Source: Microthrixaceae bacterium
Lineage (GTDB): Bacteria > Actinomycetota > Acidimicrobiia > Acidimicrobiales > Acidimicrobilacustridaceae
DNA: 8,186 nt
Direction: 5' to 3'
NCBI GenBank assembly: GCA_023264915.1
Contig: JAHFUU010000087.1
Span: forward strand, 1 to 8,186
Made by a program: the position numbers and the translations under genes. Positions 1 through 6,246 of the stretch are shown piece after piece. Within the stretch, counting starts at the first letter, position 1. Each line of letters starts with the position of its first letter. The notes beneath the pieces are model-generated. The model searched no databases and was not told where the DNA came from. It saw only the letters and a list, made by a program, of their open reading frames with translations.

Positions 1-474
1 GTGTCCACGATCGGCAGCGACGAGGCGGGCCAGGCCTACAACATCAACGCTGACTCGGTCGCAGGCGCGATAGCGGGGGCGGTCGGCGCCGAGAAGGCCG
101 TCTACCTGACCGACGTGCCGGGGCTGTTGCGGGACATCGATGATCCGTCGAGCCTGGTGAGGACCATCTCAGACCGAGACCTGGTCTCCTGGATCGAGGG
201 CGGCACCCTGAGCGGCGGGATGATCCCCAAGCTCGAGGCCTGCCTCGAAGCGCGGCGTGCCGGCGTCCGGTCGGTTCACCTGCTCGACGGGCGCATCCCC
301 CATGTGCTGCTGCTCGAGCTGTTCAGCGACGCTGGTGTCGGCACGATGATCTCGGCCGGGACCGAGGCCGACGAGCCTGCACCGGACACCGCTCGCCGCA
401 CAACCAACAGCCGAGCCGGCAGCTCAGTGCGTGGGCGACACGGTGCGGGTCGCAGCGGGGGAGCCGAGCGGTGA
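1..474 (+). CDS. argB: Acetylglutamate kinase, C-terminal part (5' end cut by the window)
   Basis: Phosphorylates N-acetylglutamate with ATP in the cytosol, the second step of arginine synthesis. The visible 157 codons cover the C-terminal half of the amino-acid-kinase fold. YNINAD (residues 13-18) belongs to the substrate/nucleotide site. LTDVPG (36-41), SGGMIPK (71-77, with the Lys expected to contact ATP) and VRSVHLLDGR (89-98) follow. The normal family end, LLELFSDAGVGTMI, lies at 104-117. The GTG at base 1 is only the first in-frame codon of the window; the true start lies upstream. After residue 118 the protein runs on for about 37 residues rich in Arg, Gly and Ser, which the family does not need and which may be a drifted stop. 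The stop overlaps the argD start (GTGA). Identity is certain from motifs and neighbours; whether arginine inhibits this enzyme cannot be judged without the N-terminus. Confidence 0.95.
   Translation: MSTIGSDEAGQAYNINADSVAGAIAGAVGAEKAVYLTDVPGLLRDIDDPSSLVRTISDRDLVSWIEGGTLSGGMIPKLEACLEARRAGVRSVHLLDGRIPHVLLLELFSDAGVGTMISAGTEADEPAPDTARRTTNSRAGSSVRGRHGAGRSGGAER
457..463 (+). promoter_or_regulatory. Ribosome-binding site for argD
   Basis: GGGGGAG ends 7 bases before the GTG at 471, good Shine-Dalgarno spacing. It supports the GTG that overlaps the argB stop over the in-frame ATG at 510 (Met14), which would give a shorter protein beginning closer to the usual family N-terminus (QTYPPAPVTF). Confidence 0.6.
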
Positions 475-1685
475 GCCGGCCATCTCAGCCCGTCGACGCG
501 GCGTCGCTGATGCAGACCTACCCGCCGGCACCGGTGACCTTCGCGCGCGGATCCGGCACCGAGCTGTGGGACGTGCAGGGGCGGAGGTACCTCGACTTCA
601 TCGGGGGTCTGGCGGTCGTGTCGCTCGGCCATGCCCATCCAGAGGTGGCCGATGCACTCGCTGCCCAGGCCCGCAAGCTCGTCCATGTCTCGAACCTCTT
701 CGCGAACGAGATCGGCCCGCAGCTGGCAGCAACCCTTGATCGCCTGCTCGGCGGTGGGGGCCAGGTGTTCTTGTGCAACTCGGGAGCCGAAGCCAACGAG
801 TGCGCGTTGAAGCTCGCACGCAGGTGGGGTGGGCACGGCAAGTTCGTCGTCGTGAGCGCGTTCGGATCCTTCCATGGCCGAACCCTCGCCACCTTGGCCG
901 CGACCGGCCAACCCACCAAGCACGAGCCGTTCCAGCCCCTGCCCGAAGGGTTCCGCCACGTTGCCTTCGGCGATCTCGACGACCTTGTTCGGGCCGTCGA
1001 CCCATCGGTCGCGGCGATCCTCCTCGAGCCGGTCCAGGGCGAGGGGGGAGTGCACCCAGCCGACGCCGAGTACTTCCGCGGGGTGCGCGAGCTGTGTGAC
1101 GAGCGCGGGTTGCTCTTCATGGTCGACGAGGTGCAGACGGGTCTTGGCAGGACCGGTCGCTGGTTCGGCTTCGAGCACTTCGACGTGCGCCCCGACGTGG
1201 TCTCTGTCGCCAAGGCGCTTGGCAACGGTGTGCCGATAGGGGCTTGCTGGGCCCGGAGCGAGGTCGCCGCAGCGTTCGTGCCGGGCGACCACGGCAGCAC
1301 CTATGGCGGGCAGCCACTCGCTGCCTCAGCCGCAAGGGCCGTCCTCGATGTGATGGAGCGCGACCGCCTTCCCGAGGCTGCCGCGGCTGCCGGAGCGAAG
1401 CTCGCCGCGAAGCTGGAGGACCTCGACGGCGTCGCTAGCGTACGGGGGCTCGGCCTGTTGCTGGCCGCCGAGCTCGACGAGGGCATAGACGCGAAGCGGG
1501 CGGCAGCTGAATGCCTCGACAGCGGTCTGGTCGTGAACGCCGTGACCCCGACCGCGCTGCGTCTCGCCCCGCCGTTGACCGTCAGCGACGCCGAGATCGC
1601 CGAGGCGGTGCAGATCCTGGCGTCGGTGCTGGCCGCCCAGCGTGCAACGACAACTGACCAGCCTGATGGGGTGGCGATGCCATGA
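471..1685 (+). CDS. argD: Acetylornithine aminotransferase
   Basis: PLP-dependent class III aminotransferase. It converts N-acetylglutamate semialdehyde plus glutamate to N-acetylornithine and 2-oxoglutarate, the fourth step of arginine synthesis, in the cytosol. The 404 residues match the family's usual length of about 400. Visible motifs are YLDFIGGLAV (40-49), the phosphate-binding NSGAEANE (103-110), FHGRT (134-138), the cofactor-ring aspartate in VDEVQTGLGRTG (218-229, Asp219), and the Schiff-base lysine in SVAKALGNG (Lys248). GSTYGG (275-280) and RLAPPL (364-369, with the carboxylate-binding Arg) complete the site. The GTG start at 471 overlaps the argB stop and has a good ribosome-binding site; ATG 510 is an alternative. 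The stop overlaps the argF start as ATGA. Related enzymes sometimes also act on succinyl-diaminopimelate or ornithine, but the operon makes the arginine role the clear choice. Confidence 0.96.
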   Translation: MSRPSQPVDAASLMQTYPPAPVTFARGSGTELWDVQGRRYLDFIGGLAVVSLGHAHPEVADALAAQARKLVHVSNLFANEIGPQLAATLDRLLGGGGQVFLCNSGAEANECALKLARRWGGHGKFVVVSAFGSFHGRTLATLAATGQPTKHEPFQPLPEGFRHVAFGDLDDLVRAVDPSVAAILLEPVQGEGGVHPADAEYFRGVRELCDERGLLFMVDEVQTGLGRTGRWFGFEHFDVRPDVVSVAKALGNGVPIGACWARSEVAAAFVPGDHGSTYGGQPLAASAARAVLDVMERDRLPEAAAAAGAKLAAKLEDLDGVASVRGLGLLLAAELDEGIDAKRAAAECLDSGLVVNAVTPTALRLAPPLTVSDAEIAEAVQILASVLAAQRATTTDQPDGVAMP

Positions 1686-2563
1686 ACTACCTCGAGGTCG
1701 ACGACCTGTCGGCAACCGAGCTCATCGATGTCCTCGACAGAGCTGGCGAGACCAAGCTCGAACCGGTGCTTTCGGGCAAGGGGGTGGCCCTGGTGTTCGA
1801 GAAGCCCTCTGCCCGCACCCGCAACTCGATGGAGATGGCGGTGGTGCAGCTCGGCGGTCACCCGGTGACGATCCGTCCCGACGAGATCGGTCTGGGCCGG
1901 CGCGAGCGCGTCGAGGATCTGGCACGGATGTTCGGGTGCTACCACGCGGCGCTCGGTGCCCGGGTCTTCGATCACGACGAGCTCGAGCTGATGGCCTCGG
2001 CATCGCCGATCCCGGTCATCAACATGCTGTCCGACGCGGCTCACCCTCTACAGGCGCTGGCAGACCTTCTGACCATCCGGCAGGTCTTCGGCCAGCTCGG
2101 CGGGCTGACCGTCGCCTACGTGGGTGATGGCAACAACGTCTGCCGGTCACTGTGCATCGCCGCGGGAATGGCCGGGATGCGGGTTCGGGTCGCCTGCCCG
2201 AGGGGCTATGAGCTCAGCCAAGAGGACGAGGAAAGGGTCTCCCGGGCTTGCACGCCTACCCTGACGAGCGATCCGCGAGTGGCGGTCTCCGGTGCTGATG
2301 TCGTCTACACCGATGCCTGGTTCTCGATGGGCCAGGAGTCGCAGGCCGAGGCTCGGCGCCCGCTGTTCGCTCCCTTCCAGGTCGACGACCAGCTGATGGC
2401 TGCCGCTGGCCCCGACGCCATCTTCTTGCACTGCCTTCCAGCCCATCGTGACGAGGAGGTGACCGACTCGGTGCTCGACGGTCCCCAGAGCCGGGTCTGG
2501 CAGCAGGCAGAGAACCGCATGCACGCCTCGCGGGGCCTGCTGAGCTGGTTGATGGAGCACTGA
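1682..2563 (+). CDS. argF: Ornithine carbamoyltransferase
   Basis: Transfers the carbamoyl group of carbamoyl phosphate to ornithine, giving citrulline; expected to be a cytosolic trimer. At 293 residues it is slightly shorter than the usual 300-310. The carbamoyl-phosphate loop reads FEKPSARTRNS (39-49), where most relatives have STRTR. HPLQALADLLT (121-131) replaces the common HPCQ. The second domain shows VGDGNNV (147-153), DAWFSMGQE (211-219, the ornithine-binding SMG loop), HCLPAHR (250-256) and the closing AENRMHA (276-282). The first residues (MNYLEVDDLS) align with the usual family start, so the ATG at 1682, overlapping the argD stop, is well placed. Only a weak GGGG about 10 bases upstream resembles a ribosome-binding site, so translation probably depends on coupling from argD. 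The HCLP and SMG motifs separate it from aspartate carbamoyltransferase. Confidence 0.95.
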   Translation: MNYLEVDDLSATELIDVLDRAGETKLEPVLSGKGVALVFEKPSARTRNSMEMAVVQLGGHPVTIRPDEIGLGRRERVEDLARMFGCYHAALGARVFDHDELELMASASPIPVINMLSDAAHPLQALADLLTIRQVFGQLGGLTVAYVGDGNNVCRSLCIAAGMAGMRVRVACPRGYELSQEDEERVSRACTPTLTSDPRVAVSGADVVYTDAWFSMGQESQAEARRPLFAPFQVDDQLMAAAGPDAIFLHCLPAHRDEEVTDSVLDGPQSRVWQQAENRMHASRGLLSWLMEH

Positions 2564-3120
2564 TGGCCAACAAGACGACCACCGGGGCAGGCACCCGTGC
2601 AGGCGCTGCCCGGGCACGTACCGCCACGAGCAAGAGGGCACGAACCGGGGCCGTGAAGCTCGCCAAACCGCAGCGCCAGCACCTGGTCGCGAAGCTGATC
2701 GAGCAGAACCAGATCAAGAACCAGGCCCAGCTCGTCGAGCTGTTGGCGCAAGAGGACGTCGTGGCTACCCAGGCGACCGTCTCGCGTGACCTCGACGAGA
2801 TGGGAGCGATCAAGGTGCGGGTCCAGGGTGGCGAGAGTGCCTACGCACTGCCCGAGCTGCCGAGCGAGCAGTTCGCGCCCGAGGGGCACCTTCGGCGTGT
2901 GCTGGGTGACTGGGTGGTCGAGGTTGCCCACTCGGGTAACCTCATCGTCTTGCGGACGCCGCCCGGTTCAGCGCACGTCGTGGGATCGGCCCTCGACCGC
3001 GTAGGGCTGCCCGAGATCCTCGGCACTGTTGCAGGTGATGACACCCTCATGCTGGTGGTCACCGAGGGCGCATCTACATCTGCCGCAGCGGCAAAGCTGT
3101 CAGAGCTGGCCGGGCTCTAG
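2563..3120 (+). CDS. argR: Arginine repressor ArgR
   Basis: Hexameric DNA-binding regulator that senses arginine and represses arginine-synthesis genes at ARG boxes. The 185 residues comprise a basic N-terminal tail (1-34, rich in Thr, Ala, Arg, Lys), a winged helix-turn-helix domain (about 35-100) and an arginine-binding oligomerisation domain (about 108-185). Diagnostic motifs are ATQATVSRDLDEMGAIKVR (68-86, with the DNA-contacting Ser74-Arg75) and GTVAGDDT (154-161), whose acidic pair binds arginine. The ATG overlaps the argF stop as TGATG and has GGAG 5 bases upstream. A GTG at 2653 (residue 31) would remove the tail, but nothing favours it. Its place between argF and argG is the actinobacterial pattern and makes it subject to its own repression. 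The operators are presumably upstream of the operon; I see none in this window. The stop codon lies in the loop of a hairpin. Confidence 0.95.
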   Translation: MANKTTTGAGTRAGAARARTATSKRARTGAVKLAKPQRQHLVAKLIEQNQIKNQAQLVELLAQEDVVATQATVSRDLDEMGAIKVRVQGGESAYALPELPSEQFAPEGHLRRVLGDWVVEVAHSGNLIVLRTPPGSAHVVGSALDRVGLPEILGTVAGDDTLMLVVTEGASTSAAAAKLSELAGL

Positions 3121-3132
3121 GTGGGCCCGGCC
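3108..3132 (+). other. Stem-loop around the argR stop codon
   Basis: Bases 3108-3117 (GGCCGGGCTC) pair with 3123-3132 (GGGCCCGGCC): eight perfect G-C pairs, one G-U, and a closing C-G. The five-base loop, TAGGT, contains exactly the argR stop. No T-run follows, so it is not a classical intrinsic terminator. It could cause pausing, partial termination, mRNA processing or protection of the upstream message. The pairing is seen directly; the role is inference. Confidence 0.5.
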
Positions 3133-3176
3133 GAGATTCGAGGAACGAAGCACCAAACGACCAGCGCGAAGGCAGG

Positions 3177-3199
3177 TGAACGGCGTCGGTACGCCTTCA
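3177..3199 (+). other. Stem-loop upstream of the argG ribosome-binding site
   Basis: TGAA-c-GGCGT, loop CGGT, then ACGCC-TTCA forms nine base pairs with one bulged C (3181) and a four-base loop. It ends 17 bases before the argG Shine-Dalgarno sequence and leaves that site free, so it may mark a processed 5' end or tune translation. No base conservation could be checked, and a chance fold in GC-rich DNA is possible. Confidence 0.4.
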
Positions 3200-3216
3200 G
3201 GAGCCTGGCCGCGCAC

Positions 3217-3223
3217 GGAGGAG
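3217..3223 (+). promoter_or_regulatory. Ribosome-binding site for argG
   Basis: GGAGGAG lies just before the ATG at 3227 (five bases from GGAGG to the start). The argG frame is open further upstream, into argR, but this strong site and the family N-terminus (KRVVLAYSGGLDTS) fix the start at 3227. Confidence 0.8.
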
Positions 3224-3226
3224 AAC

Positions 3227-4438
3227 ATGGCGAAACGAGTTGTGCTTGCCTACAGCGGAGGCCTCGACACGTCGGTGGCAGTGCGCTGGATGATCGACCA
3301 GATGGGCGTCGAGGTGATCGCCGTCGCATGTGACGTGGGCCAGGGCGGTGACTGGGACGGCATCTGCGAGCGTGCCGGCAAGGCCGGAGCGGTCGCCACG
3401 ATCGTCGCGGATGTCAGGGATGAGTTCGCTCGCGACTACTGCGGCTCGGTGCTCAGGGCCAACGCGCTGTATGAGAACCAGTACCCGCTGGTGTCAGCGC
3501 TCTCCCGTCCCGTGATCGTCAAGGAGCTGGTCCGCGCGGCGCGCGAGCACGGCGCGGACGCCGTCGCTCACGGCTGCACGGGCAAGGGCAACGACCAGGT
3601 CCGCTTCGAGGTCGCTACACGGGCTTTGGCTCCTGACCTTGACATCCTGGCCCCCGTCCGCTCATGGGGGATGAGTCGCGAGGACTCCATCGCCTACGCC
3701 GAGCGGCACGACATCCCGCTCGAGGCCAGCCGCGAGAAGATCTACTCGATCGATGACAACCTGTGGGGTCGTGCCATCGAGTGCGGCGAGATGGAGGACC
3801 CATGGGCAGAGCCGCCCGGTGGCGTGTGGGAGATGACCCGGCTCCGAGCTGTCGAACCCCGCGAGATCACCGTCGCGTTCGAGCAGGGCATGCCGGTCGC
3901 GGTCGACGGGGTGGCCATGCCCATGGCCGAGTTGATCATGGGGCTGAACGACACGGTCGGGGCCTTCGGGTACGGGCGCCTGGACATGGTGGAGAACCGC
4001 CGGGTCGGGATCAAGAGTCGCGAGACATATGAGGCACCGGCCGCGCTCGCCCTGATCATGGCGCACCGCGACCTCGAGTCGATCACCCTCGAGCGCGACC
4101 TTCAGCGCCAGAAGATCGCCCTCGAGCATCGCTACGCCGAGCTCATCTATGACGGGCTGTGGTTCTCGCCTCTGCGCGACGCCCTCGATGCCTTCGTCCA
4201 GTCCTCCCAGCGCTATGTGACCGGTGAGGTCCGGCTCCGCCTCGAGGAGGGCCGCTGCATAGTCGTGGGCCGCCGCAGCCCGTACTCGCTGTATGACTTC
4301 GGCCTTGCCACATACGAGGCCGAGGACAGCTTCCACCACGCCGACTCTGAGGGCTTCGTCCGGCTGTGGGGACTCGGCATACAGACGTGGGCGGCCCGCC
4401 AGACCCAGGCGCAGGCCCAAGCACCAGAGCCAGGCTGA
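3227..4438 (+). CDS. argG: Argininosuccinate synthase
   Basis: Joins citrulline and aspartate, using ATP (released as AMP and pyrophosphate), to make argininosuccinate; expected to be a cytosolic tetramer. The 403 residues match the family's usual length of about 400. The N-terminal ATP-pyrophosphatase loop is AYSGGLDTS (8-16). The second signature, HGCTGKGNDQVRFE (115-128), carries the aspartate/citrulline site. YSIDDNLWGR (173-182), SRETYEAP (264-271) and SLYDFGLATY (354-363) are further family motifs. The last dozen residues are a Gln/Ala-rich tail (QTQAQAQAP). It follows argR after 106 bases holding two hairpins but no promoter I can recognise, so it is probably read from the operon promoter, though with its own strong ribosome-binding site. 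argH begins 11 bases after the stop. There is no sign of damage. Confidence 0.98.
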   Translation: MAKRVVLAYSGGLDTSVAVRWMIDQMGVEVIAVACDVGQGGDWDGICERAGKAGAVATIVADVRDEFARDYCGSVLRANALYENQYPLVSALSRPVIVKELVRAAREHGADAVAHGCTGKGNDQVRFEVATRALAPDLDILAPVRSWGMSREDSIAYAERHDIPLEASREKIYSIDDNLWGRAIECGEMEDPWAEPPGGVWEMTRLRAVEPREITVAFEQGMPVAVDGVAMPMAELIMGLNDTVGAFGYGRLDMVENRRVGIKSRETYEAPAALALIMAHRDLESITLERDLQRQKIALEHRYAELIYDGLWFSPLRDALDAFVQSSQRYVTGEVRLRLEEGRCIVVGRRSPYSLYDFGLATYEAEDSFHHADSEGFVRLWGLGIQTWAARQTQAQAQAPEPG

Positions 4439-4449
4439 GGCGGCACGCG

Positions 4450-5889
4450 ATGAGCCCCGAACCAGACACCGCCAGCGGTGAGTCCAAGGTCCCCCGACAG
4501 CTGTGGGAGGGCCGCTTCGACCACGGGCCGGCCGATGCCTTGATGGCGCTGTCGGTGAGCCTCGCCTTCGACAAGCGGCTGTTCCCGGATGACATCGAGG
4601 GATCGAGGGCCCACGTGAGGGGCCTGTTGCGAGCAGGGATCCTCGACGCCGACGAGGAGCGGGCGATCCTGATGGCGCTGGATCAGGTCGGCCAGGAGCT
4701 CGTCGACGGGTCCTTCGAGTTCACCCCGACCGACGAGGACATCCACACTGCCATCGAACGCCGGGTGACTGAGATAGCTGGGGCTACCGGAGCCAAGCTT
4801 CACACCGGTCGCAGCCGCAACGACCAGGTCGCCCTCGACCTGAGGATCTTCTCCAAGCGCGAGATCCTCGGCGTGGTCGAGCGGATCCTGGCACTGCAGC
4901 AAGCCCTGCTCGACCGGGCCGACGACGCCGGGGATGCGTACCTTCCCGGCTACACCCATCTCCAGCGTGCCCAGCCCGTGCTGCTGAGCCATCACCTTCT
5001 CGCCCATGGTTGGGCCCTTGCCCGTGACACAGACCGCCTCTTCGACTGCCGCGGGCGCCTCGACGTGTCGCCTCTGGGCGCCGGCGCGCTCGCAGGATCA
5101 TCCCTTGACCTCTCACCAGAGCTCGTCGCGGAGGAGCTTGGCTTCGCGGGCGTCTTTGACAACTCACTCGACGCTGTGAGCGACCGCGACTTCGTTGCCG
5201 AGCTCGTCTTCGCGGTGACGCTGTGCGCGGTTCACCTGTCGCGCCTTGGCGAGGAGGTCATCATCTGGGCGACCGAGGAGTTCGGCTTCATCGCCCTACC
5301 GGACGAGTACTCGACGGGGTCCTCGATGCTGCCCCAGAAGAAGAACCCCGACATCGGCGAGCTCGTCCGCGGGAAGAGCGGCCGGCTCATCGGCAACCTC
5401 GCAGGCCTGCTCGCCACGCTGAAGGCCCTCCCGCTCGCCTACAACCGCGACCTCCAGGAGGACAAGGAGCCGTTGTTCGACTCTCTCGACCAGGTCAACC
5501 TCTCCTTGACTGCACTGACCGGGCTGTTGCGTTCGGTGTCGTTCGACACCGAACGGATGCAAGCCGCAGCAGACATACCCGAGGTCGCCGCCACAGATCT
5601 CGCCGAGCATCTCGTCGCCGGCGGCATGCCGTTCCGCGAGGCACACGCGCTTGTCGGCGCGCTCGTCGCGGAGTCACAGCGCGAGGGGGTTCCGCTGGAA
5701 GAGCTGGTCGAGGACCACGGCGATCTCGGCCTTCCGGCACTCGGCCTCCTGCAACAGGGGGTGGCTGTTCGGCGCCGCCGCACGCGCGGGGGTGGGGGCC
5801 CTGAGGCTTTCGGTGAGCAGCGGGCCCGGTTCACCGAGGTCCTTGACCGTGACCGCGCTCGCTGGTCCAGCCTGGCTCGAGGCCTCTGA
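4450..5889 (+). CDS. argH: Argininosuccinate lyase
   Basis: Cleaves argininosuccinate to arginine and fumarate, the last step of the pathway; expected to be a tetramer of the fumarase/aspartase superfamily, with active sites built from three subunits. The 479 residues are near the upper end of the usual 455-475. Motifs: LWEGRF (18-23), HTGRSRNDQVALDLR (118-132), YTHLQRAQP (168-176, His170 the expected acid/base partner), and the mobile signature loop GSSMLPQKKNPD (290-301, Ser292 the expected catalytic serine). In the loop the usual Ile-Met before Pro reads Met-Leu. The C-terminus has RRRRTRGGGGP (441-451) where relatives carry R-x-GGTAP-like sequence. The ATG at 4450 has GAGG nine bases upstream and suits the family start; upstream in-frame sequence only overlaps argG. 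The stop sits in a small 5-bp inverted repeat (5881-5893). This is the last gene of the operon. Confidence 0.97.
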   Translation: MSPEPDTASGESKVPRQLWEGRFDHGPADALMALSVSLAFDKRLFPDDIEGSRAHVRGLLRAGILDADEERAILMALDQVGQELVDGSFEFTPTDEDIHTAIERRVTEIAGATGAKLHTGRSRNDQVALDLRIFSKREILGVVERILALQQALLDRADDAGDAYLPGYTHLQRAQPVLLSHHLLAHGWALARDTDRLFDCRGRLDVSPLGAGALAGSSLDLSPELVAEELGFAGVFDNSLDAVSDRDFVAELVFAVTLCAVHLSRLGEEVIIWATEEFGFIALPDEYSTGSSMLPQKKNPDIGELVRGKSGRLIGNLAGLLATLKALPLAYNRDLQEDKEPLFDSLDQVNLSLTALTGLLRSVSFDTERMQAAADIPEVAATDLAEHLVAGGMPFREAHALVGALVAESQREGVPLEELVEDHGDLGLPALGLLQQGVAVRRRRTRGGGGPEAFGEQRARFTEVLDRDRARWSSLARGL

Positions 5890-6026
5890 GGCCCTGCCAG
5901 GTCAGTCGCGAGGTCTCTGGCCGTGGCGGGATCGAGGATTCCGGCGAGCAGGCAACCGGCGAACGAGGCGCATCCTCGGCTTGCCCGTGCGAGCAGTGAT
6001 CGGTGCCAAGGGGTTCTCGAAGACAA

Positions 6027-6056
6027 CCGACGCTGGGCCACGGCGCCCAGCGACGG
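6027..6056 (+). terminator. GC-rich stem-loop downstream of argH, possible terminator
   Basis: CCG-A-CGCTGGGC (6027-6038) pairs with GCCCAGCG-A-CGG (6045-6056): eleven pairs, interrupted by one A-A mismatch, around a six-base loop CACGGC. It is the best hairpin seen in the window. No T-run follows, and it lies 138 bases after the argH stop, so it may be a tail-less actinobacterial terminator, an RNA-stabilising element or part of a structured RNA. Because it is nearly symmetrical it would also form on the other strand. Confidence 0.4.
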
Positions 6057-6159
6057 ACGCTTCCCAGGCGACCGTCGAGAGCTCTGTGGGCGCACAGGCG
6101 GTCCTCGCACCTATCGTGTTGGACCACGCCGGCTGACCGGGCCGTGCACATGGCGGGGC

Positions 6160-6233
6160 CAACCACCACGAGCTCGGGTCGACGGGTGGGTCCGGGGCAG
6201 GTACGAGCTCCACGGCACGAGCGCAACCACCAC
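6160..6233 (+). repeat. Short direct repeats upstream of the lyase gene
   Basis: CAACCACCAC occurs at 6160-6169 and again at 6224-6233, 64 bases apart. ACGAGCTC occurs at 6168-6175 and 6203-6210, 35 bases apart, and contains the palindrome GAGCTC. They lie between the weak -10 candidate and the ribosome-binding site. They could be regulator sites, or chance repeats in skewed sequence. Confidence 0.3.
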
Positions 6234-6238
6234 CTGAC

Positions 6239-6244
6239 GGAGGA
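6239..6244 (+). promoter_or_regulatory. Ribosome-binding site for the PLP lyase gene
   Basis: GGAGGA is followed by only two bases before the ATG at 6247. The spacing is short, but the match is strong and no better start is nearby, so it fixes this start. Confidence 0.65.
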
Positions 6245-6246
6245 CC

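Larger units (their letters stand above)
5890..6246 (+). other. Intergenic region between the arg operon and the lyase gene
   Basis: No convincing gene lies in these 357 bases. One + frame stays open from within argH to 6136, and minus-strand frames are also open, but none has a supported start or recognisable protein, as is common in GC-rich DNA. The stretch holds a strong hairpin at 6027-6056, a looser GCCAG/CTGGC pair (5896-5900 with 5917-5921) and short direct repeats near its 3' end. A TANNNT-type -10 candidate, TATCGT, is at 6112-6117 without a good -35 partner. The change of gene unit makes this the expected place for the arg terminator and the promoter of the next unit. Confidence 0.6.

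Noticed and set aside
276..1292. Long minus-strand open frame opposite argB and argD
   Set aside because: It mirrors strongly supported genes on the + strand, has no recognisable domain, and such antisense openness is normal in GC-rich coding DNA.
3177..3199. TGAA...TTCA dyad as an ArgR operator (ARG box)
   Set aside because: The classical box has about six bases between these half-sites. Here there are 15, they are GC-rich, and the sequence fits an RNA hairpin better.
3029..3226. Upstream extension of argG into argR
   Set aside because: It has no family similarity and overlaps argR, while the ATG at 3227 has a strong ribosome-binding site and the canonical argG N-terminus.
3662..4420. Long minus-strand open frame opposite argG
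   Set aside because: Antisense shadow of argG with no family motif or credible start context.
6112..6117. TATCGT as the -10 element of a promoter for the lyase gene
   Set aside because: It fits TANNNT, but no acceptable -35 hexamer lies at 16-19 bases and such a short motif is expected by chance; noted only in the spacer entry.
5890..6136. Possible gene remnant in the spacer after argH, in either orientation
   Set aside because: Frames on both strands stay open with GC-rich third positions, but all run in from argH or its shadow, lack a supported start and resemble no family I know.
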